A model generated the notes under the pieces. It had not been told where the DNA came from. It was given only the letters and a program-made list of their open reading frames with translations, and ran no database searches. Positions 26,184 through 34,022 of a DNA stretch of 64,000 nt are shown in pieces. Location of the stretch: contig NZ_JAKRWM010000002.1 in assembly GCF_022352055.1 (NCBI RefSeq), forward strand, positions 310,001 to 374,000, in the 5' to 3' direction. This DNA comes from Cohnella mopanensis. Lineage in GTDB: Bacteria > Bacillota > Bacilli > Paenibacillales > Paenibacillaceae. Both the position numbers and the translations under genes were made by a program. Position 1 is the stretch's first letter. The number at the start of each line of letters is the position of its first letter.

Positions 26184-26189
26184 TATAAT
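26184..26189 (+). promoter_or_regulatory. Probable -10 box of the gntR promoter
   Basis: TATAAT at 26184-26189 just ahead of the GntR operator. A TTTACA at 26158 is 20 bases away, longer than ideal, so the -35 is uncertain. Confidence 0.5.
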
Positions 26190-26198
26190 CAAAGTAAG

Positions 26199-26216
26199 TT
26201 GTATACAAGTATACAA
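26199..26216 (+). promoter_or_regulatory. GntR operator 1
   Basis: TTGTATACAAGTATACAA is a near-perfect palindrome that matches the Bacillus gnt operator core (ATACTTGTATACAAGTAT) as I remember it. It lies 9 bases after the TATAAT box, so bound repressor would block initiation; gluconate should release it. Confidence 0.85.
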
Positions 26217-26349
26217 AAACCATTCAAATTACATACCTTAATCTCGCTACACATAGGGGGAGTCCATTGCTATTAGGCACGAATATGCTAAAATCGATAA
26301 ACGATTGATTTTGCGAGTCCCAATACGTTGATATAGGAGAGTTAACCCG

Positions 26350-27024
26350 ATGCTTCATTATCCTTCCGCGTGGCTGCAAGGCGTTTCCCGAGGAGAATCG
26401 ATTGCTTGCGAATTAAGGCTTCATATTATAGACGGGACGCTTAAAGCCGGCGAAGTGATATCCGAGAATAGAATCGCAGCCGATTTCGGCACGAGCAGGT
26501 CGCCGGTTAGGGAAGCGTTGAAATCGTTGTCCAATGAAGGCCTGATCCGTCTGGAACGGATGGGAGCGGTCGTATTAGGGTTAAGCGGGAAGGACGTCGA
26601 AGAATTGTACGACGTTCGATACTTAATCGAGAGCTTCGCGCAGCAACGGCAAGCGGAAGAGGGCAATGCCAAGCTGATCGGGCAGTTGAATCAACTTATC
26701 GATAGGATGCAATTAGCGGTTAAATACGGGGATATCGTGGATTTCTCGTATTCGGATTTCAGCTTTCATGAAGCGATTATTATAGAAGCTAAGCATGCAA
26801 GGATTTTGCATTTGTGGAAAAGCATTCGGCAAATCGTGCTCACGGTTATGCTTATTACGACCGAAGAAGTATTCTCCCAAGGAGAAGCGAAATTGAATTC
26901 GGTGATCGATAAGCATCGCGCGATCGTCGAAGGTTTGCAATCTAAAGACGCGGAAGTGATACAGAAGGTCGTTCATCATTATTTTGCGGATTCCAAATTA
27001 ACATTACACAGCAGCTTGCCATGA
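26350..27024 (+). CDS. gntR: Gluconate operon repressor, GntR family (FadR subfamily)
   Basis: 224 residues. The N-terminal winged helix-turn-helix (~15-75) has ISENRIAADFGTSRSPVREALK, seen as the standard GntR block, and LSNEGLIRLERMGAVV. The all-helical FCD effector domain (~85-215) has the metal/effector-type Asp and His positions (VRYLIESFA, DFSFHEAII, HRAIVEGL). It is followed by gntP and gntK, and two palindromes typical of gluconate operators flank it. AGGAGAG lies before ATG 26350. Function by homology and context is secure. Confidence 0.92.
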   Translation: MLHYPSAWLQGVSRGESIACELRLHIIDGTLKAGEVISENRIAADFGTSRSPVREALKSLSNEGLIRLERMGAVVLGLSGKDVEELYDVRYLIESFAQQRQAEEGNAKLIGQLNQLIDRMQLAVKYGDIVDFSYSDFSFHEAIIIEAKHARILHLWKSIRQIVLTVMLITTEEVFSQGEAKLNSVIDKHRAIVEGLQSKDAEVIQKVVHHYFADSKLTLHSSLP

Positions 27025-27066
27025 TTGGCTATCAAGAGGATCTAAGTATCCTACGAGCGCTCAAAG

Positions 27067-27084
27067 TTGTCGACAAGTATACAA
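27067..27084 (+). promoter_or_regulatory. GntR operator 2, upstream of gntP
   Basis: TTGTCGACAAGTATACAA differs from operator 1 at two positions in the left half. It lies 81 bases before gntP, suggesting separate control of gntPK or repression by looping with operator 1. Confidence 0.75.
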
Positions 27085-27164
27085 ACCGCTTCTCTCATAT
27101 TGAAACGCACGAATTTGGGTATATTACCAACATCTAAGATTTAACATACGGAAGGAATGTACTC

Positions 27165-28526
27165 ATGAACAGTCTCTTTGGTCTAAGTCATAACGTGACG
27201 TTGATCGTATGGGCATTGGTTTGCATTGTTTTTCTCGTGGTGCTTATCGCGAAATACAAGTGGAACCCCTTCGTATCTTTATTGATCTCGGCTTTGCTGC
27301 TCGGTTTCCTCGCGGGCATGAAATCGCCGGATATTATTAAAGCCGTTACGGGTGGGCTTGGCGGCACATTAGGAACGATCGCCATCGTCATCGGACTAGG
27401 CACGATGCTTGGGAAAATGATGGCGGAATCGGGCGGAGCCGAACAGATCGCGACGACGCTGGTCGACCGGTTCGGCGAGAAGCGGGTACATTGGGCGATG
27501 ATGATCGTCGGTTTTATCGTGGGTATTCCGGTTTTCTTCGAGGTCGGCGTTATTCTATTGATTCCGATCGTGTTTATCGTCGCCAGAAAAACAAAAATGT
27601 CGTTGTTGCAGATCGGTATTCCGGTGTTGGCGGGTTTATCGACGGTACATGGATTAGTGCCGCCACACCCGGCGCCCATGATCGCAATCGATGCTTATCA
27701 AGCCGATCTAGGAAAGACGATACTCTATTCGATCCTGATCGGTTTGCCGACGGCGATCATCGCAGGTCCTCTGTTCGGTAAATTCATCGGCAAACGAATC
27801 GCGATCGATCCGCCAGCGGATCTGGCCGAACAGTTCTCTTCCAAGGGCAATCGTAAGCTTCCGGGATTCGGAATTACGCTGTTCACGATCCTATTGCCCG
27901 TATTATTAATGCTGATCGGTTCGATCGCGATCATTGTCGATCCGGGCTCGACTAGCAGCTTTACGCAATTTTTCGAATTCATCGGGCATGAGATCATCGC
28001 GCTCTTGATCGCGGTCGTATTCTCTTTCTTCTCGCTTGGGTTCGCAAGGGGCTTCACTAAAGAGGATGTAAATCGATTCGCCGGCGAGTGCTTGGCGCCG
28101 ACGGCGACGATCATCTTAATCATCGGGGGTGGCGGGGCTTTCAAGCAAGTATTGATCACGAGCGGCGTTGGCGGAGCAATTGCGGAAATCGCGACGCAAG
28201 CTAATATTAATATTATTTTGTTCGCATGGTTCGTGGCCGCGCTCATTCGTGTCGCCACCGGATCGGCAACGGTCGCCATGACGACCGCCGCGGGAATCGT
28301 GGCGCCGGTTCTCGCCCTCAATCCGGATGCGAACGTGGAACTTGTCGTGCTAGCGACCGGGGCAGGCTCGCTTGTCTTATCGCACGTGAACGACGCGGGA
28401 TTCTGGATGGTCAAGGAGTTCTTCAATATGACCGTCCCGCAAACCTTGAAAACCTGGACCGCCATGGAAACGATTCTTTCGGTCGTCGGACTGATACTCA
28501 TTCTGATGCTAAGCACGGTTCTATAG
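27165..28526 (+). CDS. gntP: Gluconate:H+ symporter
   Basis: 453 residues, a 12-13 helix GntP-family permease. Landmarks are GGLGGTLGTIAIVIGLGTMLGKMMAESGGAEQIA (in blocks), GIPVFFEVGVILLIP, the conserved LVPPHPAPM and VATGSATVAMTTAAG. It imports D-gluconate across the cytoplasmic membrane. GGAAGG precedes ATG 27165. It is followed by the kinase after 26 bases. Confidence 0.96.
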   Translation: MNSLFGLSHNVTLIVWALVCIVFLVVLIAKYKWNPFVSLLISALLLGFLAGMKSPDIIKAVTGGLGGTLGTIAIVIGLGTMLGKMMAESGGAEQIATTLVDRFGEKRVHWAMMIVGFIVGIPVFFEVGVILLIPIVFIVARKTKMSLLQIGIPVLAGLSTVHGLVPPHPAPMIAIDAYQADLGKTILYSILIGLPTAIIAGPLFGKFIGKRIAIDPPADLAEQFSSKGNRKLPGFGITLFTILLPVLLMLIGSIAIIVDPGSTSSFTQFFEFIGHEIIALLIAVVFSFFSLGFARGFTKEDVNRFAGECLAPTATIILIIGGGGAFKQVLITSGVGGAIAEIATQANINIILFAWFVAALIRVATGSATVAMTTAAGIVAPVLALNPDANVELVVLATGAGSLVLSHVNDAGFWMVKEFFNMTVPQTLKTWTAMETILSVVGLILILMLSTVL

Positions 28527-28552
28527 GGAGTTACTTAAAAGGGGAATGAACG

Positions 28553-30094
28553 ATGAGTGAAACTATGTACATGATTGGCGTCGATATCGGAACGACAAGT
28601 ACGAAAGCGGTTCTGTTCGAAGAGGACGGCAAACCCGTAGCGAAGGCGGACGAAGGCTATCCTCTCCATACGCCTACCGCTTCGGTTGCCGAGCAAGACC
28701 CTGAGCAAATCTTTCGCGCGGTCATCCAAACCATTAAGCAAGTGGTGTTGGAAGGCCGTGTCCATTCTGATCAGGTGATGTTCGTCTCCTTCAGCTCGGC
28801 CATGCACAGCGTCATAGCCGTTGATGCTGAAGGCAAACCGTTAACGCCGTGCATTACTTGGGGGGACAACCGTAGCGCCGAATGGGCCGATCGCTTGAAG
28901 AACGAGATGGGCGGGCAGCAAATCTATTCGCGTACGGGGACGCCGATCCATCCCATGTCCCCTTTGCCTAAGCTGATGTGGCTTCGCCATGAGAAGGAAG
29001 ACATTTTCCGCAAGGCAGACAAATTCATCTCGATCAAAGAATACGTGTTAGCCAAGCTTTTCGGCGAATATGTCGTAGATTATTCCATCGCTTCGGCGAC
29101 CGGAATGATGAATCTTAGAAATTTAGATTGGGACGAAGAGGCTCTTGCCATCGCCGGAATTACGAGCGACCGCTTGTCGAGGCTTGTTCCGACTACCTAC
29201 GTGCTCGAAGGGATGAAGACCGTCTATTCGGCGGAGATGGGAGTATCCGACTCGACTCCATTCGTTATAGGCGCAAGCGACGGCGTTCTCTCCAATCTTG
29301 GAGTGAATGCGATCGAGCCGGGAGTCGTTGCAGCGACGATCGGTACGAGCGGCGCCATTCGAACGGTCGTAGATCAGCCGATGACGGATCCGAAAGGCAG
29401 AATTTTCTGTTATGCGTTAACCGAGAAACATTGGGTGATCGGAGGAGCGGTGAACAACGGCGGCATGCTGTTCCGCTGGGCGAGGGACGAATTCGCCGCA
29501 TCCGAGAAGGAAACGGCCAGACGGCTTGGAATAGACCCTTACGACTTGTTGACGCAGATCGTCGAGAAAGTAACGCCGGGGGCGGATGGACTGCTCTTCC
29601 ATCCTTATTTGACGGGAGAGCGGGCTCCGCTGTGGAACTCGAACGCGCGGGGATCGTTCTTCGGTTTAAACCTTCACCACCGGAAGGAACATATGATTCG
29701 TGCCGTGTTGGAAGGGGTTATTTTTAACTTGTACACGGTTCTATTGGCCATGGAGGAACAGATCGGGCGGCCAACGAAAATCCACGCGACCGGAGGGTTT
29801 GCGCGCTCTCCGTTATGGCGCCAAATGATGGCCGATATTTTCGATCAGGAAGTCATCATCCCTGAAAGCTACGAAAGCTCTTGCCTTGGTGCGGCGGTAC
29901 TTGGGTTATACGCTACCGGTAGGATCGATCGGCTGGAAGCGGTCTCCGAAATGGTAGGAGCCACCCACGAGCACAAACCGATTAAGCGGCATGCCGAAAT
30001 CTATCATGAGCTATTGCCGATCTTCATCGGAATCTCGCGCAAGCTGGAAGAAGAATACGAAGCGATTGCGAGTTTCCAGCGGAAGATTCGTTAG
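28553..30094 (+). CDS. gntK: Gluconate kinase, FGGY family
   Basis: 513 residues of the FGGY carbohydrate kinase family, with the phosphate-1 loop GVDIGTTSTKAVLF, ITWGDNRSAEWA, GASDGVLSNLG, GTSGAIR and the C-terminal ATGGFARSPLWRQMMAD. It phosphorylates gluconate to 6-phosphogluconate for the pentose phosphate pathway. This is the Bacillus-type gluconokinase (long FGGY form), consistent with gntR/gntP context; xylulokinase is the main alternative. GGGGAATG precedes the start. The 3' end runs directly into array 2. Confidence 0.93.
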   Translation: MSETMYMIGVDIGTTSTKAVLFEEDGKPVAKADEGYPLHTPTASVAEQDPEQIFRAVIQTIKQVVLEGRVHSDQVMFVSFSSAMHSVIAVDAEGKPLTPCITWGDNRSAEWADRLKNEMGGQQIYSRTGTPIHPMSPLPKLMWLRHEKEDIFRKADKFISIKEYVLAKLFGEYVVDYSIASATGMMNLRNLDWDEEALAIAGITSDRLSRLVPTTYVLEGMKTVYSAEMGVSDSTPFVIGASDGVLSNLGVNAIEPGVVAATIGTSGAIRTVVDQPMTDPKGRIFCYALTEKHWVIGGAVNNGGMLFRWARDEFAASEKETARRLGIDPYDLLTQIVEKVTPGADGLLFHPYLTGERAPLWNSNARGSFFGLNLHHRKEHMIRAVLEGVIFNLYTVLLAMEEQIGRPTKIHATGGFARSPLWRQMMADIFDQEVIIPESYESSCLGAAVLGLYATGRIDRLEAVSEMVGATHEHKPIKRHAEIYHELLPIFIGISRKLEEEYEAIASFQRKIR

Positions 30095-30144
30095 AGGAGA
30101 GAACAAGAAGATAAAAGTTCGTCCCCAACTCCTCGTATCATTGG

Positions 30145-30480
30145 GAATAGAACCGCGTGGCGGCACTAATGGGCTCCATGATGCTCGTAAAGGTGGAATA
30201 GAACCGCGTGGCGGCACTAAATGGCTTCACGTTGCTCGTCGAGGTGGAATAGAACCGCGTGGCGGCACTAATTGGCATCATGTTGTTCGTCGAGGTGAAA
30301 TAGTACCGCGTGGCGGCACTAAATGGCGCCATGATGCTCAACGAGGTGGAATAGTACCGTGTGGCGGCACTAAACGGCTCCATGATGCTCGTCGAGGTGG
30401 AATAGTACCGCGTGGCGGCACTAAATGGCTCCATGATGCTCGTCGAGGTGGAATAGAACCGCGTGGCGGTACTAAAGTAC
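30145..30480. repeat. 51-bp palindromic tandem array, 7 units (array 2)
   Basis: Units begin with GAATAG at 30145, 30196, 30247, 30298 (AAATAG), 30349, 30400 and 30451: six exact 51-base steps, the last unit cut short. Each has the core TAG(A/T)ACCGCGTGGCGGCACTA, an imperfect 9-bp stem with a GTG loop, followed by a ~30-base interval with ATGGCTCCATGATGCTCGTCGAGGTG that is also conserved. It fills the convergent gap between gntK and yyaC. Because 51 is divisible by three, several frames stay open and would give 17-residue repeats; none has a convincing start. Origin and function unknown. Confidence 0.92.
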
Positions 30481-30490
30481 AAAACATACG

Positions 30491-30533
30491 AAAAGGCTGC
30501 CCATAAGTAAGTTCACTTAGGGGACAGCCTTTT
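30491..30533. terminator. Bidirectional terminator between gntK and yyaC
   Basis: AAAAGGCTG (30491-30499) pairs with CAGCCTTTT (30525-30533), with a further inner stem (TAAGT/ACTTA). T-tracts are present on both strands. Confidence 0.85.
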
Positions 30534-30535
30534 CG

Positions 30536-31120
30536 TCATGGGGAGCCTAGTCGCTCTTGTTCTCTTCTGGCGGAAACGGATATCGCCACGAACAAGCTTC
30601 TGGAAATCAGGCTGGCCATACTCATGACGAGGTGAAGCCTCGTATTCTGCAACACATGATACCCGAGAAGACCGCCGACATTCACGATGCCGGATATGTG
30701 GATGTCTCCGACTGGGGTTAACGCCTTATTTACTCCTGCTCCGGGATACAAGGGGCCGTCGCCGACCTGTATCATCCCAATGCTGGCAGAATTCCCAAGA
30801 CATGCATCGACTCCGATGACGAAAGGATCCGCAATCGTTCGCTTCAACCTCGCGAGCGTGTCATCCAAATTCATCGCATGAACGGGATTTTCCAACGTGC
30901 CGAACAGGTCGAACGAAGAAGAACGATACTTTCCGAGGAGCGACCCCGAGAGCGGGCCAAGCGAATCGCCCGTACAACGGTCGGTTCCGATGCAGACAAC
31001 GACAATGCGTTTGCCCGCGGGCAGTAATTTGAAATGGCTGCTGAGCCGGTTAGTGATCCGCATCGCAGCGGCAGAATCCGTATGGGCAATGCGATAGGGA
31101 GAAGCGGTTACGTGCGACAT
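30536..31120 (-). CDS. yyaC: Sporulation-associated YyaC-family protein (DUF1256)
   Basis: 194 residues. The segments VVVCIGTDRCTGDSLGPLSG, VIGVDACLGN and PGAGVNKALTPVGDIHISGIVN are the conserved core of the YyaC/DUF1256 family. The family is related in fold to the germination protease GPR and to hydrogenase-maturation proteases, and is restricted to spore formers. It supports an endospore-forming host. The RBS GAGGTGAACG precedes the ATG at 31120. Its exact substrate is unknown. Confidence 0.9.
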   Translation of the reverse strand: MSHVTASPYRIAHTDSAAAMRITNRLSSHFKLLPAGKRIVVVCIGTDRCTGDSLGPLSGSLLGKYRSSSFDLFGTLENPVHAMNLDDTLARLKRTIADPFVIGVDACLGNSASIGMIQVGDGPLYPGAGVNKALTPVGDIHISGIVNVGGLLGYHVLQNTRLHLVMSMASLISRSLFVAISVSARREQERLGSP

Positions 31121-31162
31121 CGTTCACCTCACTCACGATTAAATTTTACTTCGCATTAACAA

Positions 31163-31179
31163 TGATACAATATGTATCA
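31163..31179. promoter_or_regulatory. Perfect palindrome upstream of yyaC/ndk (candidate operator)
   Basis: TGATACA-ATA-TGTATCA lies in the divergent yyaC-ndk gap, 43 bases from the yyaC start. It looks like a repressor operator; the binding protein is unknown. Confidence 0.4.
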
Positions 31180-31297
31180 AAAAAGAGGTGTCGATATTTA
31201 GCCGAGCGGAATAAGCAAAGAGTCATTTTTTTTCGACATGACGTTCCCGAATAAGGGATGGAATTCCGTCGCAAAGTCGAATATTCGTAATAAGGGT

Positions 31298-31313
31298 TGT
31301 GAGTAATGTCACA
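31298..31313 (+). promoter_or_regulatory. Fnr/Crp-family site upstream of ndk, with promoter
   Basis: TGTGA-GTAATG-TCACA is a perfect match to the Fnr/Crp consensus. Its centre (31305.5) is 29.5 bases before a -10-like TATACT (31335-31340), placing it near -41.5, the class II activation position. Confidence 0.8.
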
Positions 31314-31378
31314 CTTCTATACACTGGAACTGAGTATACTAACGATAATGTTCGATCCAGAAGGAGGAAGACGAATCC

Positions 31379-31798
31379 ATGGACAAAACAAAAACGTTCA
31401 TTATGATCAAGCCAGACGGAGTTCGCAGAGGATTAATCGGGGAAATTGTAAGACGATTCGAACTGAGGGGATTCCGCCTTGTCGATGCTAAGCTGGTGGA
31501 TGTGGATCAAGCTCATGCGGAGAGACATTATGGCGCTCACAAGGACAAGCCTTTTTTCCAAGAACTCGTTGATTATATTACTTCCGGCCCGGTGTTCGCG
31601 ATGATCTGGGAAGCGGAGAACGCGGTGGAGATCGGAAGAAGCATGATCGGCGCGACGAATCCGGTGAAAGCCGCTTCCGGTACGATTCGCGGAGATTACG
31701 GGACTTCGGTTGAGTTCAACGTTATCCATGGTTCAGACTCGCAGGAAAGCGTCGAGAGGGAAATTGCGGCGTTCTTCGGCAGCAATGCCAGAGCTTAA
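31379..31798 (+). CDS. ndk: Nucleoside diphosphate kinase
   Basis: 139 residues, usual size. It transfers phosphate from ATP to other NDPs through a phospho-histidine. [31 protein letters not shown] and NVIHGSDS are visible, and His117 is the phosphorylated residue. GAAGGAGG precedes ATG 31379. Unusually, it stands alone behind an excellent Fnr-type promoter, so it may be an anaerobically induced copy rather than the housekeeping one. Confidence 0.96.
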   Translation: MDKTKTFIMIKPDGVRRGLIGEIVRRFELRGFRLVDAKLVDVDQAHAERHYGAHKDKPFFQELVDYITSGPVFAMIWEAENAVEIGRSMIGATNPVKAASGTIRGDYGTSVEFNVIHGSDSQESVEREIAAFFGSNARA

Positions 31799-31811
31799 AG
31801 CGTAAAACGTC

Positions 31812-31852
31812 AAAGGTTAAGCGAAGAGAGATAGCCGCTTAACCTTTTTTTT
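31812..31852 (+). terminator. Terminator of ndk
   Basis: AAAGGTTAAGCG (31812-31823) pairs with CGCTTAACCTTT (31836-31847), followed by an eight-T run. Confidence 0.92.
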
Positions 31853-31895
31853 GTACGGACTTCCATTGTACCGGTCTATCGGATTTGGACGCGAA

Positions 31896-31938
31896 AGTGA
31901 AAAAAGTCATAGGTGACCTAAGTTAATCTTGATACACT
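31896..31938 (+). promoter_or_regulatory. Degenerate Fnr-like site and -10 for the class II aldolase gene
   Basis: AGTGA-AAAAAG-TCATA (31896-31911) matches 8 of 10 consensus positions. A TACACT hexamer (31933-31938) lies at the same 29.5-base offset as at ndk and the hemerythrin gene. Confidence 0.45.
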
Positions 31939-31982
31939 AGTGATGCAAGCATAGAAGCGAAAATTCTCGCAAAGGGTAGGAG

Positions 31983-33281
31983 ATGAGAGTTATGCAGTTC
32001 GGACTTCTGCACCCGGCTGATCAGATCACGTTGATGATGGAAAGAATTTATGGGTACGGGATGACGACGACTTCCGGAGGGAATCTGTCCATTCTCGACG
32101 ATAACGGCGATCTATGGATCACTCCCGCCGGCATAGACAAAGGCTCGCTAAGCCGCAATGATATCGTCTGCGTGAAGGCGGATGGTCAAGTGGTCGGAAT
32201 ACATAAGCCTTCAAGCGAGTTGCCTTTTCATAGATTGGTATACCAGACGAGGCCCGATCTTAAGGCGGTCGTACACGCCCATCCTCCCGCCCTCGTTTCC
32301 TTCAGTATCGTTCGCCGAATCCCCGATACGCGGATGCTTCCGAACGAAAGAAAAATTTGCGGAGAAATCGGTATGGCGGAGTACGCGTTGCCCGGAAGCG
32401 AAGAGCTTGGACAAAATATCGCTGCCGTTTTCGCCAAGGGGATCGACACCGTAATGCTAGAAAACCATGGCATCGTCATCGGCGGCCCCAACCTGTTCGA
32501 CGCGTTTCAAATCTTCGAAACGCTTGATTTCTGCGCGAGATTAGAGATCAAGGCCAACCGGATCGGCAAGCCTATTCTGCTGTCCGAAGCGCATTATGAA
32601 ACGGTAGCCGCGAACGAGGAACTCCACCCTGCTACTTTCCGTCCTGCCGGGTATAGCTCGAAGGAAAGAGAGCTTCGCCGGGAGATGATCAAGTTCATTC
32701 AGCGATCTTATGACCAACGCCTCTTCACGAGCACGCAAGGGACATTCTCTCAACGGCTCGGAGAAGGCAGCTTCATCCTTACGCCTCATGGCATGGATCG
32801 CAAATACATGGACGTTGATCACCTTGTGCGGGTAGACAACGGGAAGGTAGAACAAGGCAAGCTGCCGAGCCGTTCCGCGAAGCTGCACGAAGCTATATAT
32901 GAACAACATCCTCATATCGATTCGATTATAATCGCGCATCCGCCGAACATTATGGCATTCGCGGTAACGGAGGATGCTTTTGATTCCAGAACGATTCCGG
33001 AGAGCTATATTTTACTTCGTAATATACCTAAGCTGCCCTTTAGCTCCATCTATACCGCCCCGAACGACGCGGCAGCTAATTTTACCAAGGATACGCCTAT
33101 CGCACTTGTGGAAAACAATTGCGTGATCGTGACCGGACAAAGCTTGTTGAATGCGTTCGATCGGTTGGAGGTTGCGGAGTACAGCGCGAAGGCGATCATT
33201 TCCTCCCGTAGCCTTGGGGATATCGTAACGATAGACGACAAGAAAATTCGCGATATCGAAGAAGCATTCGGGTTAACTTAA
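31983..33281 (+). CDS. Tandem class II aldolase/adducin-domain protein
   Basis: 432 residues made of two class II aldolase domains. Domain 1 (~10-205) keeps all expected metal and catalytic positions: Glu79 (SSELPFH), His98 and His100 (HAHPP) and His162 (ENHG). Domain 2 (~225-425) is degenerate: the same positions read SAKLH, IAHPP and ENNC, so most metal ligands are lost. The family splits or isomerises sugar phosphates (fuculose-, rhamnulose- or ribulose-phosphate). Only domain 1 should be active; domain 2 may be structural or regulatory. AAGGG lies 6 bases before ATG 31983; ATG 31992, with AGGAG 9 bases upstream, is equally possible. Confidence 0.85.
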   Translation: MRVMQFGLLHPADQITLMMERIYGYGMTTTSGGNLSILDDNGDLWITPAGIDKGSLSRNDIVCVKADGQVVGIHKPSSELPFHRLVYQTRPDLKAVVHAHPPALVSFSIVRRIPDTRMLPNERKICGEIGMAEYALPGSEELGQNIAAVFAKGIDTVMLENHGIVIGGPNLFDAFQIFETLDFCARLEIKANRIGKPILLSEAHYETVAANEELHPATFRPAGYSSKERELRREMIKFIQRSYDQRLFTSTQGTFSQRLGEGSFILTPHGMDRKYMDVDHLVRVDNGKVEQGKLPSRSAKLHEAIYEQHPHIDSIIIAHPPNIMAFAVTEDAFDSRTIPESYILLRNIPKLPFSSIYTAPNDAAANFTKDTPIALVENNCVIVTGQSLLNAFDRLEVAEYSAKAIISSRSLGDIVTIDDKKIRDIEEAFGLT

Positions 33282-33294
33282 GGAACGAAATAAG

Positions 33295-33340
33295 ACGGAC
33301 TGCCGGAAAAGTTAACTTTCCAGCGGTCCGTTCGCTTTTC
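33295..33340 (+). terminator. Terminator after the class II aldolase gene
   Basis: ACGGAC (33295-33300) pairs with GTCCGT (33326-33331), extended by an inner GGAAAAGTTAACTTTCC palindrome; the tail is TCGCTTTTC. Confidence 0.75.
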
Positions 33341-33399
33341 TGGGAACGGGTGAATGAATTGTGACAATATGGAATTTTCGGGGATCTCGAAGTTGTCGT

Positions 33400-33442
33400 T
33401 GTGACTTTTTTCACATCAACAACCAATGTGACGACGTATACT
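33400..33442 (+). promoter_or_regulatory. Fnr site and promoter of the hemerythrin-like gene
   Basis: TGTGA-CTTTTT-TCACA (33400-33415) is a perfect consensus. TATACT (33437-33442) begins 29.5 bases after its centre, so the site is near -41.5. Confidence 0.85.
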
Positions 33443-33490
33443 CAAGTCATGAAAGAGCTACCTCATCTTCATATATGGAGGGGACGCGCC

Positions 33491-34000
33491 ATGAAGCAGC
33501 AACTAGACGAGAATACGTTCACGACTCTGGGTTACTCAAAGCTAGAGATGAATGAAGCAGTTGAACGCTTGCACGAGGAGCACTTGGAGCTGCAGGAAGA
33601 GCTGCATGATCTGCATGTATGGGTAAAGGCGGTCGGGGAAACGTCGGGTGCGATCAATCGAGTCGGCATACTCAGCAATCTGAGGGAGACGGCCAATCAA
33701 TTCGTAAGGCAGCTAGATGCCCATGCCAAGTGGGAGGAAGAAAGATTATTCCCGATGGTGACTTGGTATTACGGGGAAGAACCAGAGCAATTCACCTTGA
33801 TGGAGCAGGAGCACGTACTGGCGGAGCAATTCATTAAAGCTTTCGTCGATGCTCTGGAACGCGCACCGGTGCGACAGCACGAAGAGAAGGAAATGGCTTC
33901 TTATCTGATGCAGGCGATCCAAATTTTGAACCATCACTTTCAGATGGAGGAGGATTTAATCGTAACGCTCATAGACCGTTCGGATCATTACGGCTATTAG
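33491..34000 (+). CDS. Hemerythrin HHE-domain protein
   Basis: 169 residues forming a four-helix bundle with hemerythrin-type ligands. There is an early HEEHLELQ, HAKWEEERLFP (His and Glu), MEQEHVLAEQF and NHHFQMEEDLI. The family binds a di-iron centre and senses or handles O2, NO or iron. GGAGGGG precedes ATG 33491; the longer open frame starts inside the Fnr site and is not used. Control by an Fnr-type site just ahead of fermentation genes suggests a role in the shift to low oxygen, for example NO or O2 scavenging or protection of the glycyl-radical enzyme. That role is inference. Confidence 0.88.
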   Translation: MKQQLDENTFTTLGYSKLEMNEAVERLHEEHLELQEELHDLHVWVKAVGETSGAINRVGILSNLRETANQFVRQLDAHAKWEEERLFPMVTWYYGEEPEQFTLMEQEHVLAEQFIKAFVDALERAPVRQHEEKEMASYLMQAIQILNHHFQMEEDLIVTLIDRSDHYGY

Positions 34001-34022
34001 CGCGATTACCCATTTGATGTTA

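Noticed and set aside
25867..26241. Small protein gene in the mtnN-gntR gap
   Set aside because: It spans array units and the gntR promoter/operator, with unusual composition and no RBS.
30145..30480. T-box riboswitch elements (ACCGCG next to GGTGG)
   Set aside because: Only a short match to the T-box sequence is present. There is no specifier stem, no terminator/antiterminator pair and no downstream synthetase or amino acid gene; the match simply recurs every 51 bases.
29991..30506. Gene for a 17-residue repeat protein across array 2 (also on the minus strand)
   Set aside because: Open frames arise because 51 is a multiple of three. The plus frame starts inside gntK, none has an RBS, and both strands are open.
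33401..33490. Longer N-terminus for the hemerythrin-like protein
   Set aside because: The extension begins inside the Fnr site and covers the -10 box; ATG 33491 has a strong RBS.
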